From Paracoccus zeaxanthinifaciens ATCC 21588 (lineage in GTDB: Bacteria; Pseudomonadota; Alphaproteobacteria; Rhodobacterales; Rhodobacteraceae): 64,000 nucleotides of DNA. Of the stretch, positions 18,526 to 28,015 are shown one piece after another; position 1 is the stretch's first letter; each line of letters begins with the position of its first letter. The stretch lies in contig NZ_ATUJ01000006.1 of assembly GCF_000420145.1 (NCBI RefSeq), forward strand, positions 1 to 64,000. The letters are read 5' to 3'. A model generated the notes under the pieces. The model did not search any database. It had not been told where the DNA came from and saw only the letters and a list, made by a program, of their open reading frames with translations. The translations under genes were made by a program, and so were the position numbers.

Positions 18526-19344
18526 TCAGGGCTTCATTCGGTAACCGATGCGCAGCCAGTGCCACGCCAGCGCCAGCACGCAGGCGACCGCCAGCATGCA
18601 GATCGCGGCACCGCGCATGACCGGCGCGTCGCTGATCCCCGTCACCCCGAAGCGCGCCCCGTCGATCAGATAGAAGATCGGGTTCCAGTGCGACAGCGTG
18701 CGGAACGGCTCGGGCAGGGACTGGACCGAGTAGAACGTCCCCGACAGGAAGGACAGCGGCGTGATGATGAAGTTCGTGATGGCGGCCATCTGGTCGAATT
18801 TCTGCGCCATGATGCCCGCAAGGATGCCCAGGCCCCCCAGAAGCAGCGCGGCCAGCAGCACGAACAGCCCCGCCAGCGCGGGATGCGCGATGCCCTGCCC
18901 CGTCACGATCACCATGCCCGTGCCGATCACGGTGGCCACCAGCGCGGCGCGCACGACCGATCCCGCCAGGTACCCGGCCAGCAGCTCTCCCGCAGACAGG
19001 GGCGGCATCAGCGTGTCCACGATATTGCCCTGCACCTTGGCCGAGGTGATCGAGCTGGACGTGTTCGCGAAGGAGTTCTGGATTACCGTCATCATCAGGA
19101 TGCCCGGCCCCAGGAACACCAGGTAGGGCAGCCCCATCACCTGCCCCCGCCCCTGCCCCAGTGCCAGCGCGAAGACCAGCACGAACAGGCCCGCCGTCAT
19201 CAGCGGCGCGAAGATCGTCTGCTGCCAGACGGCCATGAAGCGGCGCACCTCTCGGGCGGCAAGGGTTCGCATCCCCAGCCAGTTGATGCGGCCGAAGCGG
19301 CGGACGCCCATCGCGGGGCTGTCGGGATTCATCCTGGGGGTCAT
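18526..19344 (-). CDS. ABC-2 type transporter permease
   Basis: A 272-residue integral membrane protein with about six transmembrane helices, of the ABC2_membrane (DrrB/NodJ-like) family. Helix-rich segments include FAPLMTAGLFVLVFALALG, GLPYLVFLGPGILMMTVI and ITNFIITPLSFLSGTFYSV; the last, with the following LPEPFRTLSHWNPIFYLID, is the ABC-2 signature. The ATG at 19344 has AAGGA upstream. The ATP-binding subunit that such permeases need is not adjacent: the neighbours are argD and gcrA. Its cargo is unknown. Confidence 0.88.
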   Translation of the reverse strand: MTPRMNPDSPAMGVRRFGRINWLGMRTLAAREVRRFMAVWQQTIFAPLMTAGLFVLVFALALGQGRGQVMGLPYLVFLGPGILMMTVIQNSFANTSSSITSAKVQGNIVDTLMPPLSAGELLAGYLAGSVVRAALVATVIGTGMVIVTGQGIAHPALAGLFVLLAALLLGGLGILAGIMAQKFDQMAAITNFIITPLSFLSGTFYSVQSLPEPFRTLSHWNPIFYLIDGARFGVTGISDAPVMRGAAICMLAVACVLALAWHWLRIGYRMKP

Positions 19345-19461
19345 TCTGCGGTCCTTGAATTTCTGCGCATCGGCGGCTAAATCTCGGCATCCCGTTTCTG
19401 ACGGGACCAATCGCAGGTTTCAAGATGGGCGGCGGGCCCCGACCCGCCCGGAAAGGCTGAC

Positions 19462-20046
19462 ATGTCCTGGACGGATGAAAGAGTCGAGACGCTCAAGCGC
19501 ATGTGGGCCGAGGGCCAGTCGGCCAGTGCCATCGCAAAAGAGCTGGGCGGCGTGACGCGCAACGCGGTGATCGGCAAGGTCCACCGCCTCGGCCTGTCGA
19601 ACCGGAACGAGGACGAGGCTCCCGCAGCGGCGGCCCCTGCGCCCGAACCCGCCCCCCAGCCCGAAAAGAAGCAGGCGGCCGCGAAACCCGCCCCGCAGCC
19701 CGAGCCGGAACCCGCCGCCGAACCCGAGCCCGCGCCCCAGCCCGCGGCCTTCACGCCGGTGCCGCGTCGTCCGGTGATGACGGCGGGCCAGCCGCTGCCC
19801 CCGCAGCCCTCGGCCAACGAGATCAGCCCCGAGACGCTGGCCTCGGCCCGCGAGGTCGAGAAGCGCGCGCGCAAGCTGACGCTGATGGAGCTGACCGAGC
19901 GGACCTGCAAATGGCCGATCGGCGATCCGGCCACCGACAAGTTCTGGTTCTGCGGCCTGCCCTCGGCTGCCGGAAAACCCTATTGCGAGACCCATGTCAG
20001 CGTGGCCTTCCAGCCCATGAGTTCGCGTCGCGACCGCCGCCGCTGA
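19462..20046 (+). CDS. gcrA: Cell cycle regulator GcrA
   Basis: A 194-residue GcrA, the alphaproteobacterial regulator that associates with sigma70 RNA polymerase at promoters methylated by CcrM. The N-terminal helix-turn-helix is MSWTDERVETLKRMWAEGQS then GVTRNAVIGKVHRLGLSNRN. A long Pro/Ala/Glu linker (about residues 53-125) leads to the C-terminal sigma-interacting domain (TCKWPIGDPATDKFWFCG, KPYCETH) with paired cysteines. It is divergent from the ABC permease and followed by its own terminator. Confidence 0.96.
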   Translation: MSWTDERVETLKRMWAEGQSASAIAKELGGVTRNAVIGKVHRLGLSNRNEDEAPAAAAPAPEPAPQPEKKQAAAKPAPQPEPEPAAEPEPAPQPAAFTPVPRRPVMTAGQPLPPQPSANEISPETLASAREVEKRARKLTLMELTERTCKWPIGDPATDKFWFCGLPSAAGKPYCETHVSVAFQPMSSRRDRRR

Positions 20047-20068
20047 GCCGCAGGCCCGCCGCAATGAC

Positions 20069-20096
20069 AAGGCCGCCCGTCCGGGGCGGCCTTTTT
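20069..20096 (+). terminator. Intrinsic terminator of gcrA
   Basis: A perfect 10-bp stem AAGGCCGCCC / GGGCGGCCTT (20069-20078, 20084-20093) with loop GTCCG and a T5 tail, 22 nt after the gcrA stop. Confidence 0.88.
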
Positions 20097-20125
20097 CGTT
20101 TCGCGCAGGTTCCCTGGTGGCAGCC

Positions 20126-20797
20126 CTAGCCAGACGACCGGGGGCCGCTGCGACGCCGCGCATGGAACAGCGCGACCACCTGCAGGATCAGGATCGTGGC
20201 GACCAGCTCCATCGCCTCTTCGCTGCGGCCCGCGAAATCGCTGGTCGCCTGCGAGATGTCGATGCCCCAGGGCGCCAGCTTGCGGCCCAGCCCGTCGATG
20301 GTCTTGGCGAACAGGATCAGCCCGACGCCCAGCACCAGCAGCCATTCCGGCGCACGGAACCGGCGCAGGCGGCGCAGAAACCCCGGCAGGTTCCGCGCCA
20401 GCATCCGCAGCCCCGCCCAGATCAGCAGCGCCAGAACCGCACCGCCCAGCAGCTTCTGCACGATCGGCGCATCGCCCGAATACAGCCGCAGCGACAGGAC
20501 CCCCGACTGGGTATAGGCCTTGTCCATGTCCAGCTCTCTCATGCCTGCGCCCCACAGCAGGACCGCCAGGTGCCAGGATTGCCAGCGCCGCTGGCGGATG
20601 ATGTCGGTGCTGACCCACAGGGCCGCCGTCAGCAGGAAGATCGCCGACATCCCCTCGATCGGGCCGCCTTCGGCGAACAGCGCATAGGTGTCGGCGGTCA
20701 CGACCAGCCCGCCCAGAAGGACCAGGACGGTGGTTGCGCAACTGATGGCGAATATGGTCAACGGACGGGGCATCCCGCCGCGGCTGGATCGGGGCAT
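20126..20797 (-). CDS. Hypothetical multi-pass membrane protein
   Basis: A 223-residue protein I do not recognise. At least four hydrophobic segments are visible: LTIFAISCATTVLVLLGGLV near the N-terminus, GMSAIFLLTAALWV, LLGGAVLALLIWAGL and WLLVLGVGLILFAKTI. The C-terminal helix LVATILILQVVALFHARRR ends in a basic tail. The ATG at 20797 (MPRSSRGGM) has AGGTG upstream; an in-frame ATG at 20773 is the alternative. It is convergent with gcrA and divergent from metG. Confidence 0.7.
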   Translation of the reverse strand: MPRSSRGGMPRPLTIFAISCATTVLVLLGGLVVTADTYALFAEGGPIEGMSAIFLLTAALWVSTDIIRQRRWQSWHLAVLLWGAGMRELDMDKAYTQSGVLSLRLYSGDAPIVQKLLGGAVLALLIWAGLRMLARNLPGFLRRLRRFRAPEWLLVLGVGLILFAKTIDGLGRKLAPWGIDISQATSDFAGRSEEAMELVATILILQVVALFHARRRSGPRSSG

Positions 20798-20929
20798 GAG
20801 TGTCACCTGGCTGTCACATGAAGCCGTGCCGAATGCCCCGTATTTGCAGGAAACGCAAGGATGCCCGCGCACTTTCCTTCATCACGCGCAACCGCTAGAG
20901 ATACGCCGACCCAAAAGGACGCACCCGAC

Positions 20930-22648
20930 ATGGCCCGCCATCTGATCACATCTGCCCTGCCCTATATCAACGGCATCAAGCATCTGGGGAACCTTGTCGG
21001 TTCGCAGCTGCCGGCCGACCTCTATGCCCGCTACCTGCGGGCGCGGGGGCACGAGGTGATGTTCATCTGCGCGACCGACGAACATGGCACCCCCGCCGAA
21101 CTGGCCGCTGCCAAGACGGGCGAACCCGTGGCCGAATACTGTGCCCGGATGCATGGCGAACAGGCCGAGCTGGCGCGTGGCTTCGGGCTGTCCTTCGACC
21201 ATTACGGGCGCTCCTCCAGCCCGCGCAACCATGTCCTGACCCAGCACCTGGCGGGCAAGCTGGCCGAGAACGGCTTTATCCGCGAAGTCAGCGAGAAGCA
21301 GGTCTATTCCAATGCCGACGGCCGCTTCCTGCCCGACCGCTATATCGAGGGGACCTGTCCCAATTGCGGCTATGACAAGGCCCGCGGCGACCAGTGCGAG
21401 AACTGCACCAAGCAGCTGGACCCGACCGACCTGATCGACCCGCGCAGCGCCATTTCCGGCAGCACGGACCTCGAGGTGCGCGAGACCAAGCACCTCTATC
21501 TGCGCCAATCCGCGCTGAAGGGGGAAATCGCCGCCTGGATCGACAGCAAGACCGACTGGCCGATCCTGACCACCTCGATCGCGAAGAAATGGCTGAACGA
21601 CGGCGACGGGCTGCAGGATCGCGGCATCACGCGCGACCTGTCCTGGGGCGTGCCCGTCAAGCGTGGCACCGAGGATTGGCCGGGGATGGAGGGCAAGGTC
21701 TTCTATGTCTGGTTCGACGCGCCCATCGAATATATCGCGGCGACCGCCGAATGGGCCGATGCGAACGGGCGCGGCGAGGCCGAGTGGCGCAGCTGGTGGC
21801 GCACCGACGAGGGCGCCGACGACGTGACCTATACCCAGTTCATGGGCAAGGACAACGTCCCCTTCCACACGCTGGGTTTCCCGGCCACGCTGATCGGCTC
21901 GGGCGAGCCGTGGAAGATGGTCGATTACATCAAGTCCTTCAACTACCTGACCTATGATGGCGGACAGTTCTCGACCAGCCAGGGGCGCGGCGTCTTCATG
22001 GACCACGCGCTGGAAATCCTGCCCGCCGACTACTGGCGCTGGTGGCTGCTGTCCCACGCCCCCGAATCCGGCGACAGCGAGTTCACCTGGGAGAATTTCC
22101 AGCAATCGGTGAACAAGGACCTGGCCGACGTGCTGGGCAACTTCGTCAGCCGCATCACCAAGTTCTGCCGCTCCAAGTTCGGGGAGGTGATCCCCGAAGG
22201 CGGCGAATGGGGCGAGGTCGAACAGCAGCTGATCGCGGATCTGAACACCCGCATCGCCGCCTATGACGCCGCGATGGCCCGCACGGATGTGCGCAAGTCG
22301 GCGTCCGAGCTGCGCGCGATCTGGGTTCTGGGCAACGAGTACCTGCAGGCGGCAGCGCCGTGGTCGACCTTCAAGACCGACCCGGAAAAGGCCGCGATGC
22401 AGGTGCGCCTGGGTCTGAACCTGATCCGCATGTATGCGGTCCTGTCGCAGCCCTTCATCCCCTTCGCCGCCGATTCCATGCTGTCGGCCATGCAGACCGA
22501 CCTGCGCGACTGGCCGCAGGATGCGGGCGCGGCGCTGACCGCCCTGCCCGCCGGCCACGCCTTCACCGTCCCCGAGGTCCTCTTCGCCAAGATCAGCGAC
22601 GAGAGCCGCGAGGAATGGGCCGAACGCTTCAAGGGCGTCCGCGCCTGA
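20930..22648 (+). CDS. metG: Methionyl-tRNA synthetase
   Basis: A 572-residue class I synthetase that charges tRNA-Met. The HIGH-like motif is KHLGN in [15 protein letters not shown]. The zinc knuckle is [17 protein letters not shown]. The [15 protein letters not shown] and [11 protein letters not shown] segments are typical, and the KMSKS loop is the variant [10 protein letters not shown]. The C-terminal dimerisation (EMAP-II-like) domain of E. coli MetG is absent, as in many alphaproteobacteria. The ATG at 20930 follows AAAGGA, and a longer upstream frame has no support. Confidence 0.97.
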   Translation: MARHLITSALPYINGIKHLGNLVGSQLPADLYARYLRARGHEVMFICATDEHGTPAELAAAKTGEPVAEYCARMHGEQAELARGFGLSFDHYGRSSSPRNHVLTQHLAGKLAENGFIREVSEKQVYSNADGRFLPDRYIEGTCPNCGYDKARGDQCENCTKQLDPTDLIDPRSAISGSTDLEVRETKHLYLRQSALKGEIAAWIDSKTDWPILTTSIAKKWLNDGDGLQDRGITRDLSWGVPVKRGTEDWPGMEGKVFYVWFDAPIEYIAATAEWADANGRGEAEWRSWWRTDEGADDVTYTQFMGKDNVPFHTLGFPATLIGSGEPWKMVDYIKSFNYLTYDGGQFSTSQGRGVFMDHALEILPADYWRWWLLSHAPESGDSEFTWENFQQSVNKDLADVLGNFVSRITKFCRSKFGEVIPEGGEWGEVEQQLIADLNTRIAAYDAAMARTDVRKSASELRAIWVLGNEYLQAAAPWSTFKTDPEKAAMQVRLGLNLIRMYAVLSQPFIPFAADSMLSAMQTDLRDWPQDAGAALTALPAGHAFTVPEVLFAKISDESREEWAERFKGVRA

Positions 22649-22813
22649 GACCGCTTGCGCGCCGGGCGGGGTCGCTGTATCGCGACCCTACCCAGGCACG
22701 CGGCCCTCTCTCTCATATCCCTCTGGCCGCCGCCCCCAGGCAATCGTCGCATGGTGTGGACGCAGCGCGCGTCAACCGCTAGGTCTTTGACAGACCCTGG
22801 ACCGGAGACCGCG

Positions 22814-23737
22814 ATGACCCACTGCATCCTGATCGGAGCCCCCGTGGACGAGGGGCAGCGCCGCCCCGGCTGCCTGATGGGGCCTGCCGCCTATCGCACC
22901 GCGGGGCTGGCCGGCACGCTGAGCGCCTTGGGCCACACGGTCGAGGATCGCGGCGACGTGACCCCCGCCCCCCTCGGCAACGAGACCTGCGACAACGCCG
23001 CAGTCCATCACCTGCCAGAAACCATCGCATGGACCCGCGCCCTGTCCGCCGCCACGCAGGATGCGCTGCCGCACGGCATGCCGATCATCATGGGCGGCGA
23101 TCACTCGCTGGCGCTTGGAACGGTGGCGGGCGTCGCGGCCCATGCGGCAAATGCGGGCCGCCCGCAATTCGTGATCTGGCTGGACGCGCATAGCGATTTC
23201 CACACGGTCGGCACGACCACCTCGGGCAACCTGCACGGCACGCCGATGGCCTATGCCAATGGCCGCGAGGGCTTTGCCCCCTTCCCGCCCTTCCCGAACC
23301 CCATCCCGGGCGAGAATATCTGCATGTTCGGCATCCGCAGCGTCGATCCGGCGGAACATGCCGCGATGCAGGAAACGGACATCACCGTGAACGACATGCG
23401 CGTGCTGGACGAACAGGGCATCGTCGCGCCCCTGCGCGAATTCCTGGACCGGGTGCGGGCGGCGAACGGGCTGCTGCATGTCAGCCTGGATGTCGATTTC
23501 CTGGACCCGACCATCGCCCCCGCCGTCGGCACCACCGTTCCCGGCGGCGCCACCTTCCGCGAGGCGCATCTGGTGATGGAGCTGCTGCACGAATCCGCGC
23601 TGGTCACCTCGTTGGACCTGGTCGAGCTGAACCCGTTCCTGGACGAACGCGGCCGCACGGCCAAGCTGATGGTCGATCTGGTCGGCAGCCTGATGGGGCG
23701 CAAGGTCTTCGACCGCCCGACCCGCAGCTACGGATAA
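22814..23737 (+). CDS. rocF: Arginase
   Basis: A 307-residue arginase that hydrolyses arginine to ornithine and urea. The binuclear manganese site is complete: GGDHSLALGT, WLDAHSDFHT and SLDVDFLDPTIAPAVGT, followed by the substrate loop LVELNPFLDERGRTA. The ATG at 22814 is preceded by GGAGACCGCG. A strong terminator follows that is shared with katE. Biosynthetic genes argD and argF lie about 5 kb away, so anabolic and catabolic arginine genes are near each other but not in one operon. Confidence 0.95.
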   Translation: MTHCILIGAPVDEGQRRPGCLMGPAAYRTAGLAGTLSALGHTVEDRGDVTPAPLGNETCDNAAVHHLPETIAWTRALSAATQDALPHGMPIIMGGDHSLALGTVAGVAAHAANAGRPQFVIWLDAHSDFHTVGTTTSGNLHGTPMAYANGREGFAPFPPFPNPIPGENICMFGIRSVDPAEHAAMQETDITVNDMRVLDEQGIVAPLREFLDRVRAANGLLHVSLDVDFLDPTIAPAVGTTVPGGATFREAHLVMELLHESALVTSLDLVELNPFLDERGRTAKLMVDLVGSLMGRKVFDRPTRSYG

Positions 23738-23739
23738 GC

Positions 23740-23764
23740 AAAGGGGGCCATCGCGGCCCCCTTT
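23740..23764. terminator. Bidirectional terminator (rocF / katE)
   Basis: A perfect 10-bp stem AAAGGGGGCC / GGCCCCCTTT (23740-23749, 23755-23764) with loop ATCGC, between convergent genes. Confidence 0.85.
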
Positions 23765-23768
23765 CTTC

Positions 23769-25793
23769 TTACCAAAGCTTGGCTTCGCGATCCGGGAAGC
23801 GCTGCCGCGCGGCCTTCACGAAGGCCTCGGGGTCGGTCGAGGTCACGCCGTCGTCGCGCATCACGCCTGCCGCATCCAGCAGCGCCTGACAGCAATCATC
23901 CGCCGCGATGGCCTTCAGATGCGCGAAGGCGTCGGACACGAAGTCGATGGCAGGCTTGTATTTCGCCAGCTTCGTCGCGTCCTCCTCGGTCAGGGCCAGC
24001 GCGATGGCATCGACAAGAACCGAAGGGGTGCCCGCCAGTTGCGCCTCGGCCATGCCGCGCTTCTTGGCGATCAGGACGGCCATGCCGCCATCGGCCTCGA
24101 CCGCCTTGCGGATCGCGTCGGCCTTGGCTTGGTCCCCGTTCTCGCCGATCAGGATGCCGACCTTGCGACCCTTCAGCGTGTTCGGATGCTTCTTCGCGAT
24201 CGACAGCGCGTCCGAGGTCGGCATCTCTACCGGCTGACGGAAGGGGGGCGCCGGATCGGGCAGATCCTCGGCCAGCCCCTCGGCCACGGCAGAGGCCAGA
24301 CCTTCATCGATCACCCGCAGATGCGCCAGGATGCGCGTGATGACATGACCGATGCCGACCTTCGACAGCTCGAAGACGATGGCGTCGGCGATGTGGCGCT
24401 GTTCGGCCTCGGTCTGGCTGCGATAGAACATCGTCGCCTGGCTGTAATGGTCGCCGAACAGTTCGGCCCGGCGGCGCAGCTTCTGATCGGGCGTGTTGTC
24501 CAGATCGGACATGCTCCGATAGGTCTTGAAGCCCGCCTCGGTCTCGCGCGGGCCGCCATCCTCGCCGGCTTCGGACAGGCTGTTCGGTTCATAATTCGCG
24601 CGCCCCTTCGGGACATGCATCTGCATCTGGCCATCGCGCTGAAAGTTGTGGAACGGGCATTTCGGCGCGTTGATCGGCAGCTGGTGGAAATTCGCCGTGC
24701 CCAGACGCGACTTCTGCGTGTCGAGATAGCTGAACAGACGCCCCTGCAGCAGCGGATCGTCGGTGAAGTCGATCCCCGGCACCACATGGGACGGGCAGAA
24801 GGCCACCTGTTCGGTTTCCGCGAAGAAGTTGTCCGGGTTGCGATCCAGCACCATGCGACCGACGATGCGGACGGGGATCTCCTCCTCGGGGATCAGCTTG
24901 GTGGCGTCCAGCACGTCATAGGGCTGCTTTTCGGCCCATTCGGCGTCGAAGGTCTGGATGCCCAGTTCCCATTCCGGGAAATCGCCCGCCTGGATGGCCT
25001 CGAACAGGTCCTGGCGGTGATAGTCGCTGTTGGCGCCGGCGGTCTTGACGGCCTCGTTCCAGACCTGGCTCTGCAGGCCCAGCTTGGGCTTCCAGTGCCA
25101 TTTGACGAAGGTCGACTTGCCCTCGGCATTGACCAGCCGGAAGGTGTGCACGCCGAACCCCTCGATCATGCGCAGGCTGCGCGGCAGGGTGCGGTCCGAC
25201 ATGGCCCACATGATCATGTGCAGCGATTCGGGCATCAGCGACACGAAATCCCAGAAGGTGTCATGCGCGCTGGCGGCCTGCGGGTAACCGCGATCGGCCT
25301 CCATCTTCACGGCATGGATCAGGTCGGGAAACTTGATCGCGTCCTGGATGAAGAAGACGGGGATGTTGTTGCCGACAAGGTCGAAATTCCCCTCTTCGGT
25401 ATAGAACTTGACGGCAAAGCCGCGCACGTCGCGCGGCGTGTCCACGCTGCCCGCCCCGCCCGCGACGGTGGAGAAGCGCGTGAAGACGGGCGTGCGGCCT
25501 TTCTTCGACAGGAACTTGGCGGTGGTCAGCTCGGGGATGGGATCGGTGCATTCGAAATAGCCATGCGCCCCCGACCCGCGGGCATGGACGATCCGCTCGG
25601 GGATGCGTTCATGGTCGAAATGGAAAATCTTTTCGCGAAGGATGAAATCCTCCAGCAGCGTCGGTCCGCGATCCCCCGCTTTCAGGCTGTTCTGGTTGTC
25701 GCTGATCGCCACGCCCTGGTTGGTGGTCAGCCGCTCGCCGCCCTGCTGGTGCGTCTCGCCGCCGTTCCCGGTGTTCTGGCTGGTCTCGGACAT
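23769..25793 (-). CDS. katE: Large-subunit catalase HPII type
   Basis: A 674-residue monofunctional haem catalase of the large-subunit clade. The catalytic core has the essential His in [13 protein letters not shown], the Asn region [18 protein letters not shown] and the haem-ligand Tyr in [15 protein letters not shown]. After about residue 530 comes the extra C-terminal class-I glutaminase-like domain of large catalases ([20 protein letters not shown] onward). The ATG at 25793 follows AGAGGAG at about 6 nt; an upstream ATG at 25817 is less well placed. It detoxifies H2O2 in the cytoplasm. Confidence 0.96.
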   Translation of the reverse strand: MSETSQNTGNGGETHQQGGERLTTNQGVAISDNQNSLKAGDRGPTLLEDFILREKIFHFDHERIPERIVHARGSGAHGYFECTDPIPELTTAKFLSKKGRTPVFTRFSTVAGGAGSVDTPRDVRGFAVKFYTEEGNFDLVGNNIPVFFIQDAIKFPDLIHAVKMEADRGYPQAASAHDTFWDFVSLMPESLHMIMWAMSDRTLPRSLRMIEGFGVHTFRLVNAEGKSTFVKWHWKPKLGLQSQVWNEAVKTAGANSDYHRQDLFEAIQAGDFPEWELGIQTFDAEWAEKQPYDVLDATKLIPEEEIPVRIVGRMVLDRNPDNFFAETEQVAFCPSHVVPGIDFTDDPLLQGRLFSYLDTQKSRLGTANFHQLPINAPKCPFHNFQRDGQMQMHVPKGRANYEPNSLSEAGEDGGPRETEAGFKTYRSMSDLDNTPDQKLRRRAELFGDHYSQATMFYRSQTEAEQRHIADAIVFELSKVGIGHVITRILAHLRVIDEGLASAVAEGLAEDLPDPAPPFRQPVEMPTSDALSIAKKHPNTLKGRKVGILIGENGDQAKADAIRKAVEADGGMAVLIAKKRGMAEAQLAGTPSVLVDAIALALTEEDATKLAKYKPAIDFVSDAFAHLKAIAADDCCQALLDAAGVMRDDGVTSTDPEAFVKAARQRFPDREAKLW

Positions 25794-25907
25794 GCCGTTC
25801 TCCTCTTGCTGGCGCATGGGGCGACAACCGCCGCAGGCGGCACGGGTTCCGTTGATAAATGTCCTGTCTTGCCGGGGCGGCGACGCTCGCCTATGCATGA
25901 CGCGGAT

Positions 25908-26239
25908 GCGGACGTGGCGAAATCGGTAGACGCAGCAGACTTTGACGATAGGAGTGCCCGCGCGGAAACGCGTGGTGCAGAACCGCTCAAATTCGGGGAA
26001 CGCTTGGGGTCGGTCACGCGCGGTTGCGCAAGACCCCGTGCCGATCCCGAGCCAAGCCCCCGCCAGCGGGGGAAGGTGTAGAGACTAGACGGGCGGCGCC
26101 TACAGTCCCTGCGGGACCATGGCGAAGGGATAGTCCAGACCACGAACGGCGGGCCATGCCCCCGGCGGCGAAAGCCGAAGTGGTACGAAAATCTGCCTTC
26201 CGAACGGAAGTGCGGGTTCGAGCCCCGCCGTCCGCACCA
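25908..26239 (+). tRNA. tRNA-Leu(UAA), interrupted by a group I intron
   Basis: The exons are 25908-25942 and 26188-26239. Together they fold into a complete leucine tRNA. The acceptor GCGGACG (25908-25914) pairs with CGTCCGC (26229-26235), the D arm is GCG/CGC, and the anticodon stem is GCAGA/TCTGC. The loop CTT+AAAA gives anticodon UAA. The long variable arm is CTTCC-GAAC-GGAAG (26197-26210), and the T arm is GCGGG-TTCGAGC-CCCGC. Discriminator A73 is followed by an encoded CCA (26237-26239). The halves join only if 245 nt are removed between U34 and A35. The gene lies between katE and a convergent MFS gene. Confidence 0.95.
25943..26187 (+). ncRNA. Group I self-splicing intron in the tRNA-Leu anticodon loop
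   Basis: A 245-nt intron after U34. P1 pairs exon ACUU (25939-25942) with GAGU (25952-25955), with the U.G wobble at the splice site. P2 is a 7-bp stem capped by GAAA (25958-25975). P3 is CCGCTC 25983-25988 with GGGCGG 26091-26096. P4 is TCGGG 25993-25997 with CCCGA 26046-26050. P5 is GGGGTC 26006-26011 with GACCCC 26032-26037. P6a is 26057-26072. P7 is GACTA 26083-26087 with TAGTC 26131-26135. P8 is GTCCC/GGGAC 26105-26117. A P9-side hairpin has a GAAA loop (26166-26177). The intron ends in the terminal G (26187). The core text AGAGACUAGACGGG resembles the cyanobacterial tRNA-Leu intron. There is no endonuclease ORF. Confidence 0.94.
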
Positions 26240-26249
26240 ACATCCCCCT

Positions 26250-27464
26250 TCAGCGGCGCCCGCCGGCCAGCCGCTCGGCCTGCGGCAGGGCCCGCAGACG
26301 CAGCATCGCCCAGGCGCCGATGGCCGGGCCGGGCAGCAGGATCAGGAAGGTCCAGCGCCATCCCCCGATCAGCCCCGCCACGACCGGCACCAGCCAGATC
26401 GCGACGACCGTCAGGGCAAAGCCGAAGGCCAGTTGCAGCGTCAGCGCCGTGCCCACCAGCCGCGCATCCGCCAGTTCGGACGCCGCCGCCGAGAATTGCG
26501 CGCTGTCGCCGATGATGGTGATGCCCCAGACGATGGCGATCAGCAGCAGCAGCCCTGCGGGACCGCCCCAGGCCAGCCCGATCAGCGCCGCGCAACCGCC
26601 CGATACGGCCATCATGCCCGCCGTGGTCAGGCACCGTCCGATCCTGTCCGACAGCCACCCGCCAAGCGCGCAGCCCACGACCCCCGATGCGATCACCGCG
26701 AAGGTCACCCCCGAGATGTTGGCCGGCAGCGGCCCTGCATCCGCCGCGGCCCCCAGCCATGCCAGAAGCCAGGCCCACATGGCATAAAGCTCCCACATAT
26801 GGCCGAAATAGCCCAGGTTGGCCAAGCGCAGCGGCCTGTCGCGCAGCACGGCCAGCGTCTGGCGCGGATCGAAGCGGGTGCGCGCGAAACCATGCGGCCC
26901 CTCGCGGACGGCAAGGCCGAAGATCGCGGCCGAGATCACCGCCCCGAGGCTGGCCCCCGCCACCACCATCCGCCAGTCGGGCCCGCCGCCGATCGCGCGC
27001 AGCAGGTGCGGCAGCGCCGATCCAAGCGTCAGCGCGCCCACCAGCAGCCCCATCGCAAGACCGCGCCCCGCGACGAACCACGTCGCCATCAGCTTCAGCG
27101 CGGGCGGATAGACGCCCGCAAGCGCGACGCCCGTCGCCAGCCGCGCCAGCATCAGCCCCGCGAAATCGGGCTGCAGCAGCACCGCGCCATTGGCCAGCGC
27201 CGCAAGGACGGCCGATCCGGTGATCAGCCGCGTCATGGGGATGATGTCGGGCAGGTTCAGCGCGGATGACAGCAGCGCGCCCAGCACGAAGCCCAGCTGG
27301 ACGGCGTTGGTCAGCCAGGCGGCCTCGGCCGGGGACAGCGCCCAGACGCGGGCCAGTTCCGGGCCGATGGCCGTGGTCGAGAACCAGCAGGCCATCGCCC
27401 CGATGACCCCCGCGCAGATCAGCGCCAATGCGGACCAGCGCCCTTGCGCGGGGGTGGCAGCCAT
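26250..27464 (-). CDS. MFS transporter
   Basis: A 404-residue major facilitator with about twelve transmembrane helices. Cytoplasmic-loop motif-A-like stretches include LGGWLSDRIGRCLTTAG after helix 6. Other segments are ALALICAGVIGAMACWF at the N-terminus, ARLATGVALAGVYPPALKLM (helix 4) and WGITIIGDSAQFSAAASELA. The start overlaps the stop of the NYN gene by one base (TGATG), so it is coupled to that gene. It ends 10 nt from the 3' end of tRNA-Leu, on the opposite strand. The substrate cannot be assigned. Confidence 0.88.
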   Translation of the reverse strand: MAATPAQGRWSALALICAGVIGAMACWFSTTAIGPELARVWALSPAEAAWLTNAVQLGFVLGALLSSALNLPDIIPMTRLITGSAVLAALANGAVLLQPDFAGLMLARLATGVALAGVYPPALKLMATWFVAGRGLAMGLLVGALTLGSALPHLLRAIGGGPDWRMVVAGASLGAVISAAIFGLAVREGPHGFARTRFDPRQTLAVLRDRPLRLANLGYFGHMWELYAMWAWLLAWLGAAADAGPLPANISGVTFAVIASGVVGCALGGWLSDRIGRCLTTAGMMAVSGGCAALIGLAWGGPAGLLLLIAIVWGITIIGDSAQFSAAASELADARLVGTALTLQLAFGFALTVVAIWLVPVVAGLIGGWRWTFLILLPGPAIGAWAMLRLRALPQAERLAGGRR

Positions 27465-28015
27465 CAGTCGTTGCCGGACTGGCCGTCGCGCGGCGGGCGG
27501 CCGATGATGTCGCGCAGGGCGTCAAGCTCGATGAAGTTGTCGGCCTGGCGGCGCAGGTCGTCGGCGATCATCGGGGGCTGGCTGCGGATGGTCGAGACGA
27601 CGGACACGCGGACACCCTGCCGCTGCAGCGCCTCGATCAGGGGCCGGAAATCGCCATCGCCCGAGAACAGCACCACGTGATCCAGGCGCGGCGCAAGCTG
27701 CATCGCATCGACCGTCAGCTCGATATCCATGTTGCCCTTCACCTTCCGCCGCCCCATCGCGTCGGTATATTCGCGCGCGGGCTTCGTCACGACGCAGAAG
27801 CCGTTGTAATGCAGCCAGTCCACCAGCGGGCGGATGGGCGAATACTCCTCGCCTTCCAGCAGCGCGGTATAGTAGTAGGCGCGGGTCAGCTTGCCGCGTC
27901 GATCGAATTCCTGCCGCAGCAGCTTGTAGTCGATATCGAAACCGAGGGCTTTCGCCGCCGCATAGAGATTGGCGCCATCTATGAAGATCGCCAATCTGTC
28001 ATCCTTGTAGAACAT
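27464..28015 (-). CDS. NYN/PIN-like domain protein (LabA/DUF88 family)
   Basis: A 183-residue protein of the LabA/DUF88 NYN family, which has a PIN-like nuclease fold. It begins MFYKDDRLAIFIDGANLYAA, where the conserved acidic residue follows strand 1. It carries the second acidic patch VLFSGDGDFRPLIEALQRQG and KVKGNMDIELTVDA, consistent with a metal-dependent RNase site. Partners and targets are unknown. It is divergent from folK across a gap of about 110 bp and overlaps the MFS start by one base. Confidence 0.88.
   Translation of the reverse strand: MFYKDDRLAIFIDGANLYAAAKALGFDIDYKLLRQEFDRRGKLTRAYYYTALLEGEEYSPIRPLVDWLHYNGFCVVTKPAREYTDAMGRRKVKGNMDIELTVDAMQLAPRLDHVVLFSGDGDFRPLIEALQRQGVRVSVVSTIRSQPPMIADDLRRQADNFIELDALRDIIGRPPRDGQSGND

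Noticed and set aside
25908..26239. tRNA-Leu as a broken or pseudogene copy
   Set aside because: Both halves are intact, pair perfectly, end in CCA and are joined by a complete group I intron core. The break is a splice site rather than decay.
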